NCBI GenBank assembly: GCA_015493585.1
Contig: WGCW01000047.1
Coordinates: 1 to 48,555 of the forward strand
Direction: 5' to 3'
Source of the DNA: Acidobacteriota bacterium
GTDB lineage: Bacteria; Acidobacteriota; Thermoanaerobaculia; Thermoanaerobaculales; Sulfomarinibacteraceae
DNA length: 48,555 nucleotides
Translations under genes and position numbers: made by a program
Shown here: positions 27,352-34,995 of the stretch, piece by piece
Layout of the letters: each line of letters begins with the position of its first letter
How positions within the stretch are numbered: position 1 is the first letter of the stretch
The notes under the pieces: model-generated
What the model was told of the DNA's origin: nothing
Database searches by the model: none
Seen by the model: only the letters and a program-made list of their open reading frames with translations

Positions 27352-27711
27352 ATGAGGCGGCGCCGGTTTTCTCTGCTTGTGGCGGCCGCGTTCCTCGTGG
27401 CGTGGCACGGGGTGATTCTGTCCCTGCCGCACACCCATACGGCGGAACCCGATGTACCCCGGTTCGACGGCTACTGCAGCGTCGCCTACCCCGGATCTCA
27501 TCAGTTTCACATCCATCCGGAAGGGCATCAGCTCCCGCCACATTTTTGTCTCGCATGCCTGGTCCGGTCGACGACGGCGACCGCAGGCGGCTGGGCCATC
27601 TCATTCAGCCTGACATCGGCGCCGGACAGTGTGGCGACACTGTGGCGCCAGCCAGCGGCTGGAACCTGGAGAAGGCTCCCACGCAAGCGCGCTCCTCCTT
27701 GTTACGCGTGA
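27352..27711 (+). CDS. Small exported His/Cys-rich protein at head of metal-uptake locus
   Basis: Predicted 119 residues from ATG 27352; ATGs at 27337 and 27340 are in frame and possible, and none has a strong ribosome-binding site. An N-terminal RRRR plus hydrophobic stretch (FSLLVAAAFLVAWHGVIL) is a signal peptide or anchor. The exposed part is rich in potential metal ligands: LPHTHTAE, HQFHIHPEGHQLPPHFCLACLVR. This resembles the H/C-rich ends of small DUF2946-like proteins, but I cannot name a family. It stands 52 bases before the outer-membrane barrel gene of the locus. A metal-binding or sensing role outside the cytoplasm is inferred from the ligands and neighbours. A TTGACA (27316-27321) with GATGAT 17 bases on could be its promoter and would make the transcript nearly leaderless. 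Confidence 0.65.
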   Translation: MRRRRFSLLVAAAFLVAWHGVILSLPHTHTAEPDVPRFDGYCSVAYPGSHQFHIHPEGHQLPPHFCLACLVRSTTATAGGWAISFSLTSAPDSVATLWRQPAAGTWRRLPRKRAPPCYA

Positions 27712-27763
27712 CGGTGTTCGTGGCATCCTGATTGACACCATCTCGACAAGACAAGGGGGGAAT

Positions 27764-29110
27764 ATGCACCTTTTCAAGACCCCGTTGGTCATTGTGGGCC
27801 TCGCTGGCCTGATGGCCGCAACGGGCGTACGGGCTCAAGAGGCGCCGCACGCTTCCGCTCCGGCGAGCACGGCGCAGAAACTCGAACGGCTGGAGCAAAC
27901 TGTTCAGACGCTGACGTCACAACTCCAACAGGTTCAAAAGGAGCTGGCCGAGCTCAAGCACGAGCGGGCGGTTCAGAAACAACAGGAAGAGATTGCGAAG
28001 CTCCGGCAGGAGGCGGCTGCAGCGGCCGCACAACCTGCCGTTCCAGAAATTCAGCAGGTCAACACGACGACGGAATTCACGTCAGGAACGCGGATGCAGC
28101 CGCAGAACAATCCCGAGATTTCGTTCACAGGCAACATGTTCCTCGTTGGCGGGAACCATCAGCGCGAGGAGATGCAGGGCGGCGAGTTCGAGCTCGATGC
28201 CCAGTCGTACCTCGATCCGTACACACGGATGCACCTCGTGGTGAGCCACAGTCTCCCGTCCCACGGATCGACGTTCGGCCTTCCCGAAGGGGCCGATACC
28301 TACCAGGAAGGTGAAACGAGCGTTGAAGAAGGGTACATCACGTGGCTCGATCTTCCGGGGAGCACGACGTTGACCGTTGGGAAGAAGCGGCAGCAGTTCG
28401 GCGTCCTCAACCGGTGGCACAGCCACGCGCTGGATCAGGTCGATCTTCCGTGGGTGCTCCAGGAGAGCTTTGGCGACGAGGGGCTGACGGGCACGGGCGT
28501 CTCGGTTGATTGGTTGATGCCACACCTGTGGGCAACGACGAACGAGCTCACCGTTGAAGTCACCGACGGCGACAACGACGTCGCCTTCGCCGGCTCTGAT
28601 TGGAAGCACCCGACCTTCCTCGCACGCTTGAAGAACTACTGGGATCTAACAGAAAACACCTACTTCGAGGTTGGCCTCGACGCGTTGCATGGCAAAGCCG
28701 ATGAAGCGGGCCATCTCAACCATAACTTTTACGCGATGGACTGGACGTACGACTGGTATCCGGCCGGACGCGGCCACTATCACGAGTTCACGTTACGCGG
28801 CATGTTGCTGCGATCGGAACGCGACCGCTTTGACGCCCCGCAGCGTGACGCGTGGGGCGGATACACGTACGGACAGGTGAAGCTCTCGCCGCACTGGATC
28901 ACCGGGCTGCGGTACGACCGCGTCGATGATCAGCTCGTCGAAGGACACCGGTACTGGGGGTTCTCGCCGTACGTGACCTTCTGGGAATCGGAGTTCGTCC
29001 GGTTGCGCGGGCAGATGAGCTACCGCAAGGACAACTGGTACGGTGTCGATAGGCGGTTTGAGCTTCAGATTACCTTTGCGGCCGGCCCGCACAAGCACGA
29101 TCGGTACTGA
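27764..29110 (+). CDS. Outer-membrane beta-barrel protein linked to zinc uptake
   Basis: Predicted 448 residues. ATG 27764 follows AAGGGGGG by four bases. A signal peptide (MHLFKTPLVIVGLAGLMAAT, GVRA) precedes an N-terminal coiled coil (LERLEQTVQTLTSQLQQVQK to about residue 85) and then a barrel of alternating strands ending in RRFELQITFAAGPHKHDRY. The 'NPEISFTGNMFL' entry, the GGEFELDAQSYLDPYTRM strand pair and the GKKRQQFGVLNRWHSH segment match porin-like outer-membrane proteins that in many Gram-negative genomes accompany znuA. There is no TonB box or plug domain. It probably lets the metal, or a metal complex, cross the outer membrane for the binding protein encoded next, whose ribosome-binding site abuts this stop codon. 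Confidence 0.8.
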   Translation: MHLFKTPLVIVGLAGLMAATGVRAQEAPHASAPASTAQKLERLEQTVQTLTSQLQQVQKELAELKHERAVQKQQEEIAKLRQEAAAAAAQPAVPEIQQVNTTTEFTSGTRMQPQNNPEISFTGNMFLVGGNHQREEMQGGEFELDAQSYLDPYTRMHLVVSHSLPSHGSTFGLPEGADTYQEGETSVEEGYITWLDLPGSTTLTVGKKRQQFGVLNRWHSHALDQVDLPWVLQESFGDEGLTGTGVSVDWLMPHLWATTNELTVEVTDGDNDVAFAGSDWKHPTFLARLKNYWDLTENTYFEVGLDALHGKADEAGHLNHNFYAMDWTYDWYPAGRGHYHEFTLRGMLLRSERDRFDAPQRDAWGGYTYGQVKLSPHWITGLRYDRVDDQLVEGHRYWGFSPYVTFWESEFVRLRGQMSYRKDNWYGVDRRFELQITFAAGPHKHDRY

Positions 29111-29120
29111 GGAGGCATTG

Positions 29121-30161
29121 ATGAAATTCCCACGTTCATTCCTGACCGGCGCGATGATCGCGGCCTTTTTGACCCCGGCCGCTGTGTCGAGCGCCAAAGT
29201 CCATGTCGTAACGACGCTTCAAGATTATGCGGCGATTGCCAGAGACATCGGTGGCGACCGGGTCGAGGCCAAGGGGATTATTCCTGGGAACGCCGATCCG
29301 CACCACATCAAGCCGAAGCCATCGTATGCGCTGATGTTGCGCAACGCCGACCTTTTCGTCAGCACAGGCCTGGATCTCGAGCTGTGGGCTCCTGTCCTGG
29401 TCAATAAGTCCGGGAACCCGAAAATCGTCGACGGCGCGGTTGGATACGTCTCAGCGTCACAGGGCATTCATCTACTGCAAGTGCCAAAATCGATCGACCG
29501 GTCCGGTGGCGACATCCACATCTATGGGAATCCGCACATTCAAACGTCGCCGTTGAACGCGCTCATCATCGCCCGGAATATCACGACGGGTCTGTGCAAG
29601 GTCGATCTCGATGGGTGTCCTCAGTACAAGGCTAACCTCGCGCGTTTCGACCAGGAGATTGAGCAGCGGCTCTACGGGAACAATCTGATACAGCTCCTCG
29701 GTGCGGACACGCTCAACGGAATGGCCTTGAACGGCCGCCTGATCCCGTTCTTAAAGTCGCACAACCTCCTCGGCAAGCTCGGTGGATGGCTGAAGCAAGC
29801 GCTGCCGTTCCGGGGTCAGAAGATCATTTGTTACCACGAAAACTGGGTCTATTTCACGACGCTCTTCGGGCTCCACGTTGTCGATTACGTTGAAACCAAA
29901 CCTGGCATCCCTCCAACGGCACGGCACGTTGCAGCTCTGATCAAGGAAATCGAGCAGCAGCACGTTCCGGTCCTCCTCGCGGCCAATTACTTCGAGCGAA
30001 GGAAGCCGGAGGACATCGCCAAAAGAACCGGCATCATCCCTGTCATCGTGCCGACGTCGGTCGGCGGAGAACCGGGGGTCAAGACGTATTTCGATCTGAT
30101 CGATACATGGATCGGCCGGTTGCGGGATGCGTACGCCAAGGCTGGCGTGACAGCTCAGTAA
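29121..30161 (+). CDS. znuA: Metal ABC transporter substrate-binding protein (ZnuA/cluster A-I)
   Basis: Predicted 346 residues. ATG 29121 has GGAGG (29111-29115) right after the upstream stop. A Sec signal (MKFPRSFLTGAMIAAFLTPAAVSSA) is followed by VHVVTTLQDYAAIARDIGGDR, the opening of cluster A-I binding proteins for Zn, Mn or Fe. Probable ligands are His61 (DPHHIKPKPS), His139 (GNPHIQTSP) and His239 (CYHENW), which match the three His of ZnuA-type sites; a fourth acidic ligand is not obvious, and the 'TDSLA'-like segment reads PTSVGGEPG. The His-rich loop of E. coli ZnuA is missing. It captures metal in the periplasm and passes it to the permease encoded next. Zinc is favoured by the ligands and the locus, but manganese is not excluded. 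Confidence 0.85.
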   Translation: MKFPRSFLTGAMIAAFLTPAAVSSAKVHVVTTLQDYAAIARDIGGDRVEAKGIIPGNADPHHIKPKPSYALMLRNADLFVSTGLDLELWAPVLVNKSGNPKIVDGAVGYVSASQGIHLLQVPKSIDRSGGDIHIYGNPHIQTSPLNALIIARNITTGLCKVDLDGCPQYKANLARFDQEIEQRLYGNNLIQLLGADTLNGMALNGRLIPFLKSHNLLGKLGGWLKQALPFRGQKIICYHENWVYFTTLFGLHVVDYVETKPGIPPTARHVAALIKEIEQQHVPVLLAANYFERRKPEDIAKRTGIIPVIVPTSVGGEPGVKTYFDLIDTWIGRLRDAYAKAGVTAQ

Positions 30162-30171
30162 TGTGTACACA

Positions 30172-30204
30172 CGGGTACGGGAGGCGTTCAGTCTCCCGTA
30201 CCCG
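30172..30204 (+). other. Strong intercistronic hairpin between binding protein and permease genes
   Basis: CGGGTACGGGAG (30172-30183) pairs perfectly with CTCCCGTACCCG (30193-30204) over a nine-base loop, 10 bases after the znuA-like stop codon and 26 bases before the permease start. A ten-base palindrome TGTGTACACA (30163-30172) lies directly upstream. No T-run follows. It probably stabilises the upstream message or lowers expression of the permease relative to the binding protein, as is common in ABC importer operons. Confidence 0.6.
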
Positions 30205-30230
30205 CGTAGCTTCAGACTTTGGAGGAGCCC

Positions 30231-31064
30231 ATGATGGAAATGCTCTCGTTCATGGCTGCACCGTTCGCCGCGTGCCTTGTTCTCGTTGGTATCCACGCGT
30301 ATTTCGGCATTCACATTATCGAAAGACGAGTCCTGTTCGTCGATCTCGCCGTCGCACAGTTTGCGGCACTGGGCGCAGTTGTGGGGTTCGCCGCTGGCCA
30401 CCATCCTGGCTCGCTAGGATCCACGCTCTTCGCCATGGGGTTTGCCTCGATCGCGGCGGGTATCTTTGCTATCACACGCATGCGGTATGAGAAGCTGCCG
30501 CAGGAGGCGATCATCGGGATTACCTTCGTCGTTGCGTCGGCGGCCGCGATCCTGGTTGCCGACAAGGCGCCGGAGGGTGCCGAGCACATCAAGGAGACGC
30601 TGGCTGGCAGCCTTCTGTGGGTCACGTGGCCCACGGTCATCAAAGATCTGATCATCTACTCGGCCGTCGGGCTGTTTCACTGGTTGCTTCGCAAGCGCTT
30701 TTTGCTGATCAGCTTCGATCCCGGTGAGGCGTATCGCCGCGGGTGGAAGATCCGGTGGTGGGATTTCCTCTTCTACCTCTCCTTCGGCATCATCATTACG
30801 TTTTCCGTGGAAATCGGCGGCATCCTGATGGTCTTCAGCTATCTGGTCATCCCGGCTTGTATCGCCATTCTACTGGCGACGAACATGAAGACGAGGCTGA
30901 TCCTGGGGTGGGGGATCGGGTGGCTGGGATCGGCACTTGGGCTCGTGGCTTCGTACGTGTGGGACTTCCCGACCGGTCCGGCCATTGTCGTTGTGCTCGG
31001 ATTGATACTGATCGTTGCGTGGCTGGCCGACCTGACACGCCGGAATCTTGTGGCGGTAAAATAA
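30231..31064 (+). CDS. znuB: Metal ABC transporter permease (ZnuB family)
   Basis: Predicted 277 residues with about eight membrane segments. GGAGGAG (30221-30227) precedes ATG 30231; ATG 30234 is equally possible. The opening MLSFMAAPFAACLVLVGIHAYFGIHIIERRVLFVDLAVAQFAALG is the ABC-3 permease signature, in which a bound membrane helix follows the 'R-x-x-F-x-D-x-x-x-A-Q' stretch. The coupling region with the ATPase appears as SFDPGEAYRRGWKIRWWD, and GILMVFSYLVIPACIAILL is the conserved late helix. It moves the metal delivered by the binding protein across the inner membrane. No ATPase gene follows, so the partner must be encoded elsewhere. The next gene begins 14 bases downstream. Confidence 0.9.
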   Translation: MMEMLSFMAAPFAACLVLVGIHAYFGIHIIERRVLFVDLAVAQFAALGAVVGFAAGHHPGSLGSTLFAMGFASIAAGIFAITRMRYEKLPQEAIIGITFVVASAAAILVADKAPEGAEHIKETLAGSLLWVTWPTVIKDLIIYSAVGLFHWLLRKRFLLISFDPGEAYRRGWKIRWWDFLFYLSFGIIITFSVEIGGILMVFSYLVIPACIAILLATNMKTRLILGWGIGWLGSALGLVASYVWDFPTGPAIVVVLGLILIVAWLADLTRRNLVAVK

Positions 31065-31078
31065 CGCTGGAGGCAGGT

Positions 31079-32248
31079 ATGAAACATGTTGCCGTTGTTG
31101 TGATGTTTGCCAGCGCGTTGATCGCCGCGTCCGTGGCCTCGGCCGGAGGACCGACACGGGCACAGGTCGAGAAGATCATGGGGTTGCGCTCGGAAGGGGA
31201 TCTCGTGCGCGGCCAAATGGACGCGGTCGGTTTCGTCGTCACGGCCGACCAGGCTGAAGACGTGTTGACCCATGCGATTGAGGCTGAGTCAAAGGGGCTG
31301 GCCGCCGACCGGATCAGGTTGCACCTGGCCCCGGGAGAGGGGGTTCCCGCGGTCGTGTGCCCACATGACGATCACCTGTACGCCGCGCGCGTCTACGTCC
31401 ATGCGACCCAGCTGATTCGTGCGCCGCGGGTCATCATGATCGGTGTGTTCCACAAGGCCAGATTATGGAATCTGTCGGATCGTCTCGTCTTCGACCGGTT
31501 CGAGGCGTGGCACGGACCGTGGGGACCGGTGCGCGTGGATCCGCTCCGGCAGGAGCTCCTGGCCCGCATGCCAGCCGGCGATGTCATCATCAGCGATACG
31601 ATGCACTGCCGGGAGCACTCGCTCGAAGCGATCGTCCCATTCCTGGAGTACGGAAACCGCCACGTGCGCATCGTGCCGATCCTGGTACCGTACATGGGCT
31701 GGAACCGGATGTCGGAGCTGGCCGATCATTTGTCGTCGGCATTGGCCGGGATCATGACGAAGCACCACTGGACGTTTGGCAAAGATGTCGCCATCGTCAT
31801 CTCGACTGATCTGGTCCACTACGGTCCAGATTTTGACTATGCACCCTTCGGAACGGACATGAAGGCGTACGCGGAGGCGACCGCTCAGGATCATCGTTTG
31901 ATTCACGATGATCTTGAAGGACCGTTGAGCGCATCCCATCTGCACACGCTCCTCGATCAGCTCGTTGATCCTTCCGATCCACACATCTATACCATTCCGT
32001 GGTGTGGCCGCTTCTCCGTACCGTTTGGTCTCGAGATGTTCCGGCAGACGGCGGCGAAGCTCCACCTTCCCGATCCGGTGGGAACGCTGCTGCGGTACGG
32101 AACGAGCCTCTCCGAGCCCGAGCTGCCCGTTTCGCAGCAGACCCGTCAGGAGGGCCTTGGGTACACAGCGCCGTCCAACTTTTACCACTGGGTGGGTTAC
32201 GGCGCGATCGCCTACGTGATGCCCAAAGGAACTGTGGCAGGCAGATAA
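31079..32248 (+). CDS. Secreted MEMO-family (AmmeMemoRadiSam protein B-like) metalloprotein
   Basis: Predicted 389 residues. A signal peptide (MKHVAVVVMFASALIAASVASA) is present, which is unusual because most MEMO/AMMECR-associated proteins are cytosolic. The MEMO fold motifs are in order: CPHDDHLY with His96, GVFHK with His125, REHSLEAIVPFLEY with His180, STDLVHYG with His247 and PWCGRFSV with Cys309. From memory, His96, His125, His247 and Cys309 line up with the His49/His81/His192/Cys244 pocket of human MEMO1, which binds copper or iron. The start follows GGAGG and comes 14 bases after the permease stop, so it is the last gene of the metal-uptake transcript. A periplasmic or lipid-exposed metal-binding or redox role is inferred; the radical SAM and AMMECR1 partners of the cytosolic system are not nearby. 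Confidence 0.85.
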   Translation: MKHVAVVVMFASALIAASVASAGGPTRAQVEKIMGLRSEGDLVRGQMDAVGFVVTADQAEDVLTHAIEAESKGLAADRIRLHLAPGEGVPAVVCPHDDHLYAARVYVHATQLIRAPRVIMIGVFHKARLWNLSDRLVFDRFEAWHGPWGPVRVDPLRQELLARMPAGDVIISDTMHCREHSLEAIVPFLEYGNRHVRIVPILVPYMGWNRMSELADHLSSALAGIMTKHHWTFGKDVAIVISTDLVHYGPDFDYAPFGTDMKAYAEATAQDHRLIHDDLEGPLSASHLHTLLDQLVDPSDPHIYTIPWCGRFSVPFGLEMFRQTAAKLHLPDPVGTLLRYGTSLSEPELPVSQQTRQEGLGYTAPSNFYHWVGYGAIAYVMPKGTVAGR

Positions 32249-32321
32249 CAGGCAGGAGTGCTGTCTTCCGCTGTGGTTATGAGGCGGGATTTCCTTGTCC
32301 AGACGGGACTTCAAGGCACGC

Positions 32322-32327
32322 TATACT
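32322..32327 (+). promoter_or_regulatory. Possible -10 element upstream of the deacetylase operon
   Basis: TATACT matches five of six bases of TATAAT. No -35 box is found at the usual spacing (TTGTCC lies 21 bases upstream), so the promoter call is weak. Transcription from here would start near 32334, ahead of the ATG at 32358. Confidence 0.3.
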
Positions 32328-32357
32328 CGGACCGTGAGCTCTGCGAACGATGCTGCG

Positions 32358-34247
32358 ATGGCGGGACAGGTGGGTGTAGCGAAACGGCGATGCGGTCCCG
32401 GATGCCGGTTTGTCCAACGTGTGAGGCGGGGGTGGCGGATCTTCTGCAGGGCGTGCAGGCGCAGGCGCGTCCGGTTTATTTTTCACGCGGATTACAGTCT
32501 CTCCATTCCTGGCGTTCCGATGGACCCGGTGCGCGCGGAGCGGATCCTCGCCGTCCTGACCGAGGAGGGGCTGGCCGTTGATTCTGACATCGTTCCGCCG
32601 AGGCGAGCGTCCCTCAACCACCTGCTCCTGGTTCATACGCCCGAGTACCTCGAATCACTCCAGCAACCGCAGGGGCTGACAGAAGCGCTTGGGTTTCCCG
32701 TCGACGAGCGAACCCGCGAGCAGTTTGTGGATTTTCAACGGCGGATGACGGGTGGAACGATTCAGGCGACGCGTTTCGCCCTGATCTCCGGTGGAATCGG
32801 TATCAATCTTGGGGGCGGTTTTCATCATGCGCTCCCACAACGTGCGATGGGTTTCTGCGTTTTCAACGACATTGCCGTTGCGATCGCAAGGCTCCGGGCT
32901 CACGGTTTTCGTGCGCCGGTGCTGGTCGTCGATCTCGATCTTCACGATGGAAACGGAACCCGTGAGATCTTCGCCAACGATCGGACCGTGTACACGTATT
33001 CGGTGCACAACGCTCACTGGGGCGATACGAGTGCCGTTTCCTCGACAGCGATCGAGCTCGGAGAGGGAGTCACCGACGAGGTCTACCTTGGGACACTCCT
33101 CAAGACCTTGCCTGACATTGTGACCAAGCAGAAACCGGGTCTCGTCATCTACGTAGCTGGCTGTGACATTGCACGGGATGACCAGCTCGGCAACTGGAAG
33201 ATCTCTCCCGATGGGGTGCTGGCCCGGGACAGGTTCGTCATTCAGACCGTTCGTGAACAGAACCATAAGATTCCGCTCGCGATTGTGCTCGGAGGTGGCT
33301 ATGGGCCCCGCTCCTGGCAGTATTCGGCCCGGTTTCTCTTCTGGCTGATGACCGGGAAGACGCAAGAGATCCCTGACTCCGACGAGCTGGCGTTGATGCG
33401 CGTGCGGAAGATTTGGAGCCAGCTCAATCCGAGCGAGCTGACGTCCGAGCCAAATGGATTCTCCCTGCGCCTGACGGACGAGGATCTTGCCGACATCATG
33501 CCTGGTGGCACCACCCATGGCAGGTTCCTCGACTATTTTTCCCGCCACGGCGTGGAACTCCTGATGGAGAAGCTCGGGCTCCTCGCCCAGCTTCGGACAT
33601 TGGGTTTTCACAACCCGTTTCTCGAAATTGACCTGACCCATCCGCTTGGGAGCACCCTTCGCGTGTGGAGTGATTGGCGCCGGGCGGAGCTCCTGATCGA
33701 GCTCCGGGCCAGGCGAAGCCAGGGTGAAATCCCCGGTATGGAGGTGCTGGTTTTAGAATGGCTGCTGCTGCAGAATCCCCGGGCCAGGTTTACGGGAGAG
33801 CGTCCCCCCTTGCCGGGTCAAAAGCACCCGGGGCTCGGGATGTTGTCCGACGTCCTTGGGTGGCTCGTCTCGATCTGTGAGATGCTGCACCTCGACGGCG
33901 TGGTGTACGTCCCCTCGCACTATCATGTGGCGGCTCAAAGCCGGAAGCTCGTCAGGTTTCTCAAGCCGGAGGACGAAGCCCGGTACCGGGCTCTCGGAGA
34001 GGCATTTGCAGGGATTCCGTTGCATGAGGCGACACGATTGCTCGAACGGGGTGACGTTCAGGATGTGCGGACGGGCGAACGGGTGCGATGGGAAGGACGG
34101 CGCATGGTTTTGCCGGTTTCAGAGAAGTTGAAACGGTTGGTGTTCTCGCCAGAATATGAGTCCCGTGTCCGCGAGGCGTTGCAGGATCTCCGGTACGAGA
34201 TTGTCTCAGCGGAGCGCGAGGAGGGAGCGTTGACAACCGATGGCTGA
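32358..34247 (+). CDS. Histone-deacetylase-family hydrolase with uncharacterised C-terminal half
   Basis: Predicted about 629 residues; the start is uncertain (ATG 32358, GTG 32421 and ATG 32520 are in frame, none with a good ribosome-binding site). Family homology begins at FIFHADYSLSIPGVPMDPVRAERIL. The arginase/deacetylase core follows with the His-His dyad in GGGFHHALPQRAMGFCVFND (about 32813-32872), zinc ligands in DLDLHDGNGT (about 32932-32961) and AGCDIARDDQLG, and the transition-state Tyr in LGGGYGPRSW (about 33289-33318). All catalytic residues are kept, so it should deacylate an amine or ester. The last 280 residues (after 33370) are unrelated to the deacetylase core; they include GQKHPGLGMLSDVLGWL and VVYVPSHYHVAAQSRKL. 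The stop overlaps the SDR gene by eight bases, which ties it to the two redox enzymes. Substrate unknown. Confidence 0.88.
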   Translation: MAGQVGVAKRRCGPGCRFVQRVRRGWRIFCRACRRRRVRFIFHADYSLSIPGVPMDPVRAERILAVLTEEGLAVDSDIVPPRRASLNHLLLVHTPEYLESLQQPQGLTEALGFPVDERTREQFVDFQRRMTGGTIQATRFALISGGIGINLGGGFHHALPQRAMGFCVFNDIAVAIARLRAHGFRAPVLVVDLDLHDGNGTREIFANDRTVYTYSVHNAHWGDTSAVSSTAIELGEGVTDEVYLGTLLKTLPDIVTKQKPGLVIYVAGCDIARDDQLGNWKISPDGVLARDRFVIQTVREQNHKIPLAIVLGGGYGPRSWQYSARFLFWLMTGKTQEIPDSDELALMRVRKIWSQLNPSELTSEPNGFSLRLTDEDLADIMPGGTTHGRFLDYFSRHGVELLMEKLGLLAQLRTLGFHNPFLEIDLTHPLGSTLRVWSDWRRAELLIELRARRSQGEIPGMEVLVLEWLLLQNPRARFTGERPPLPGQKHPGLGMLSDVLGWLVSICEMLHLDGVVYVPSHYHVAAQSRKLVRFLKPEDEARYRALGEAFAGIPLHEATRLLERGDVQDVRTGERVRWEGRRMVLPVSEKLKRLVFSPEYESRVREALQDLRYEIVSAEREEGALTTDG

Positions 34248-34992
34248 CAGGTTTGGGCATGCACTCGTGATCGGAGCCTCATCCGGGATCGGCGAGGCGC
34301 TCGCCCGGCGTCTTGCCGGTGAGGGAACACGCGTCGCGCTCGTGGCGCGGCGGCAGGAGCGGCTTGAGAAGATCGCACGGGAGATCAATGCGGCGGCCGG
34401 AGAGCAACGTGCCTTCACCTTTGTCCATGACGTCCTCAATCGCGATGAGCCCCCGCTTCTGCTGCAACGGATCGCCGCAACGCTCGGAGGGCTCGACCTC
34501 GTCATCTATGCAGCCGGCATCCTGTACAGGCCGGAAGATGGCGAATTCAATACGGAGAAAGACCTGGAGGTGCTGGAGGTCAATCTGCTCGGAGCCATCG
34601 CGTGGCTCAATCCTGTGGCCGAACGGTTTGCCGCGCTCGGCCATGGAACGATTGTTGGGATTGGTTCGATCGCCGGTGATCGCGGCCGGGCGGGCGCGCC
34701 CGCCTACAACACCTCGAAGGCAGCGTTGGCAACGTACCTGGAGGCGCTTCGCAACCGCGTGAGCCGGACCGGCGTTGTGGTCGTGACGATCAAGCCGGGG
34801 TTCGTCAAAACGCCAATGACGGCAGATCTGGGCAAGCTGCCCGGTGCCGTCAGTGCAGACCGTGCTGCGAGGCTGATCGTCAAGCGGATGCACCGGCGGG
34901 CGGTGACGGCGTACATCCCTGAGCGGTGGCGGCTGATCAGCTGGGCCGTTCGAGCGGTTCCATCCTGGCTCTTCCGGCGGTTGGGCGTGTAA
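34240..34992 (+). CDS. Short-chain dehydrogenase/reductase, DprE2-like
   Basis: Predicted 250 residues, classical SDR. The nucleotide-binding motif GASSGIGEALARRL is near the N-terminus, followed by VALVARRQERLE (the Arg suggests NADP preference), the YAAGIL strand in place of NNAG, the catalytic Ser in IGSIAGDRG and the YNTSK Tyr/Lys pair. A hydrophobic, basic C-terminus (WRLISWAVRAVPSWLFRRL) may bind the membrane. Similar SDRs paired with an FAD-linked oxidase form the DprE1/DprE2 epimerase of polyprenyl-phospho-ribose in mycobacteria. Here the partner begins three bases after this stop, so the same two-step epimerisation of a lipid-linked sugar is the likeliest role; this is inference. Confidence 0.85.
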   Translation: MADRFGHALVIGASSGIGEALARRLAGEGTRVALVARRQERLEKIAREINAAAGEQRAFTFVHDVLNRDEPPLLLQRIAATLGGLDLVIYAAGILYRPEDGEFNTEKDLEVLEVNLLGAIAWLNPVAERFAALGHGTIVGIGSIAGDRGRAGAPAYNTSKAALATYLEALRNRVSRTGVVVVTIKPGFVKTPMTADLGKLPGAVSADRAARLIVKRMHRRAVTAYIPERWRLISWAVRAVPSWLFRRLGV

Positions 34993-34995
34993 CGG

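Noticed and set aside
29121-32248. AmmeMemoRadiSam system
   Set aside because: Only the MEMO component is present; no AMMECR1 domain or radical SAM gene lies nearby, and this MEMO protein is exported.
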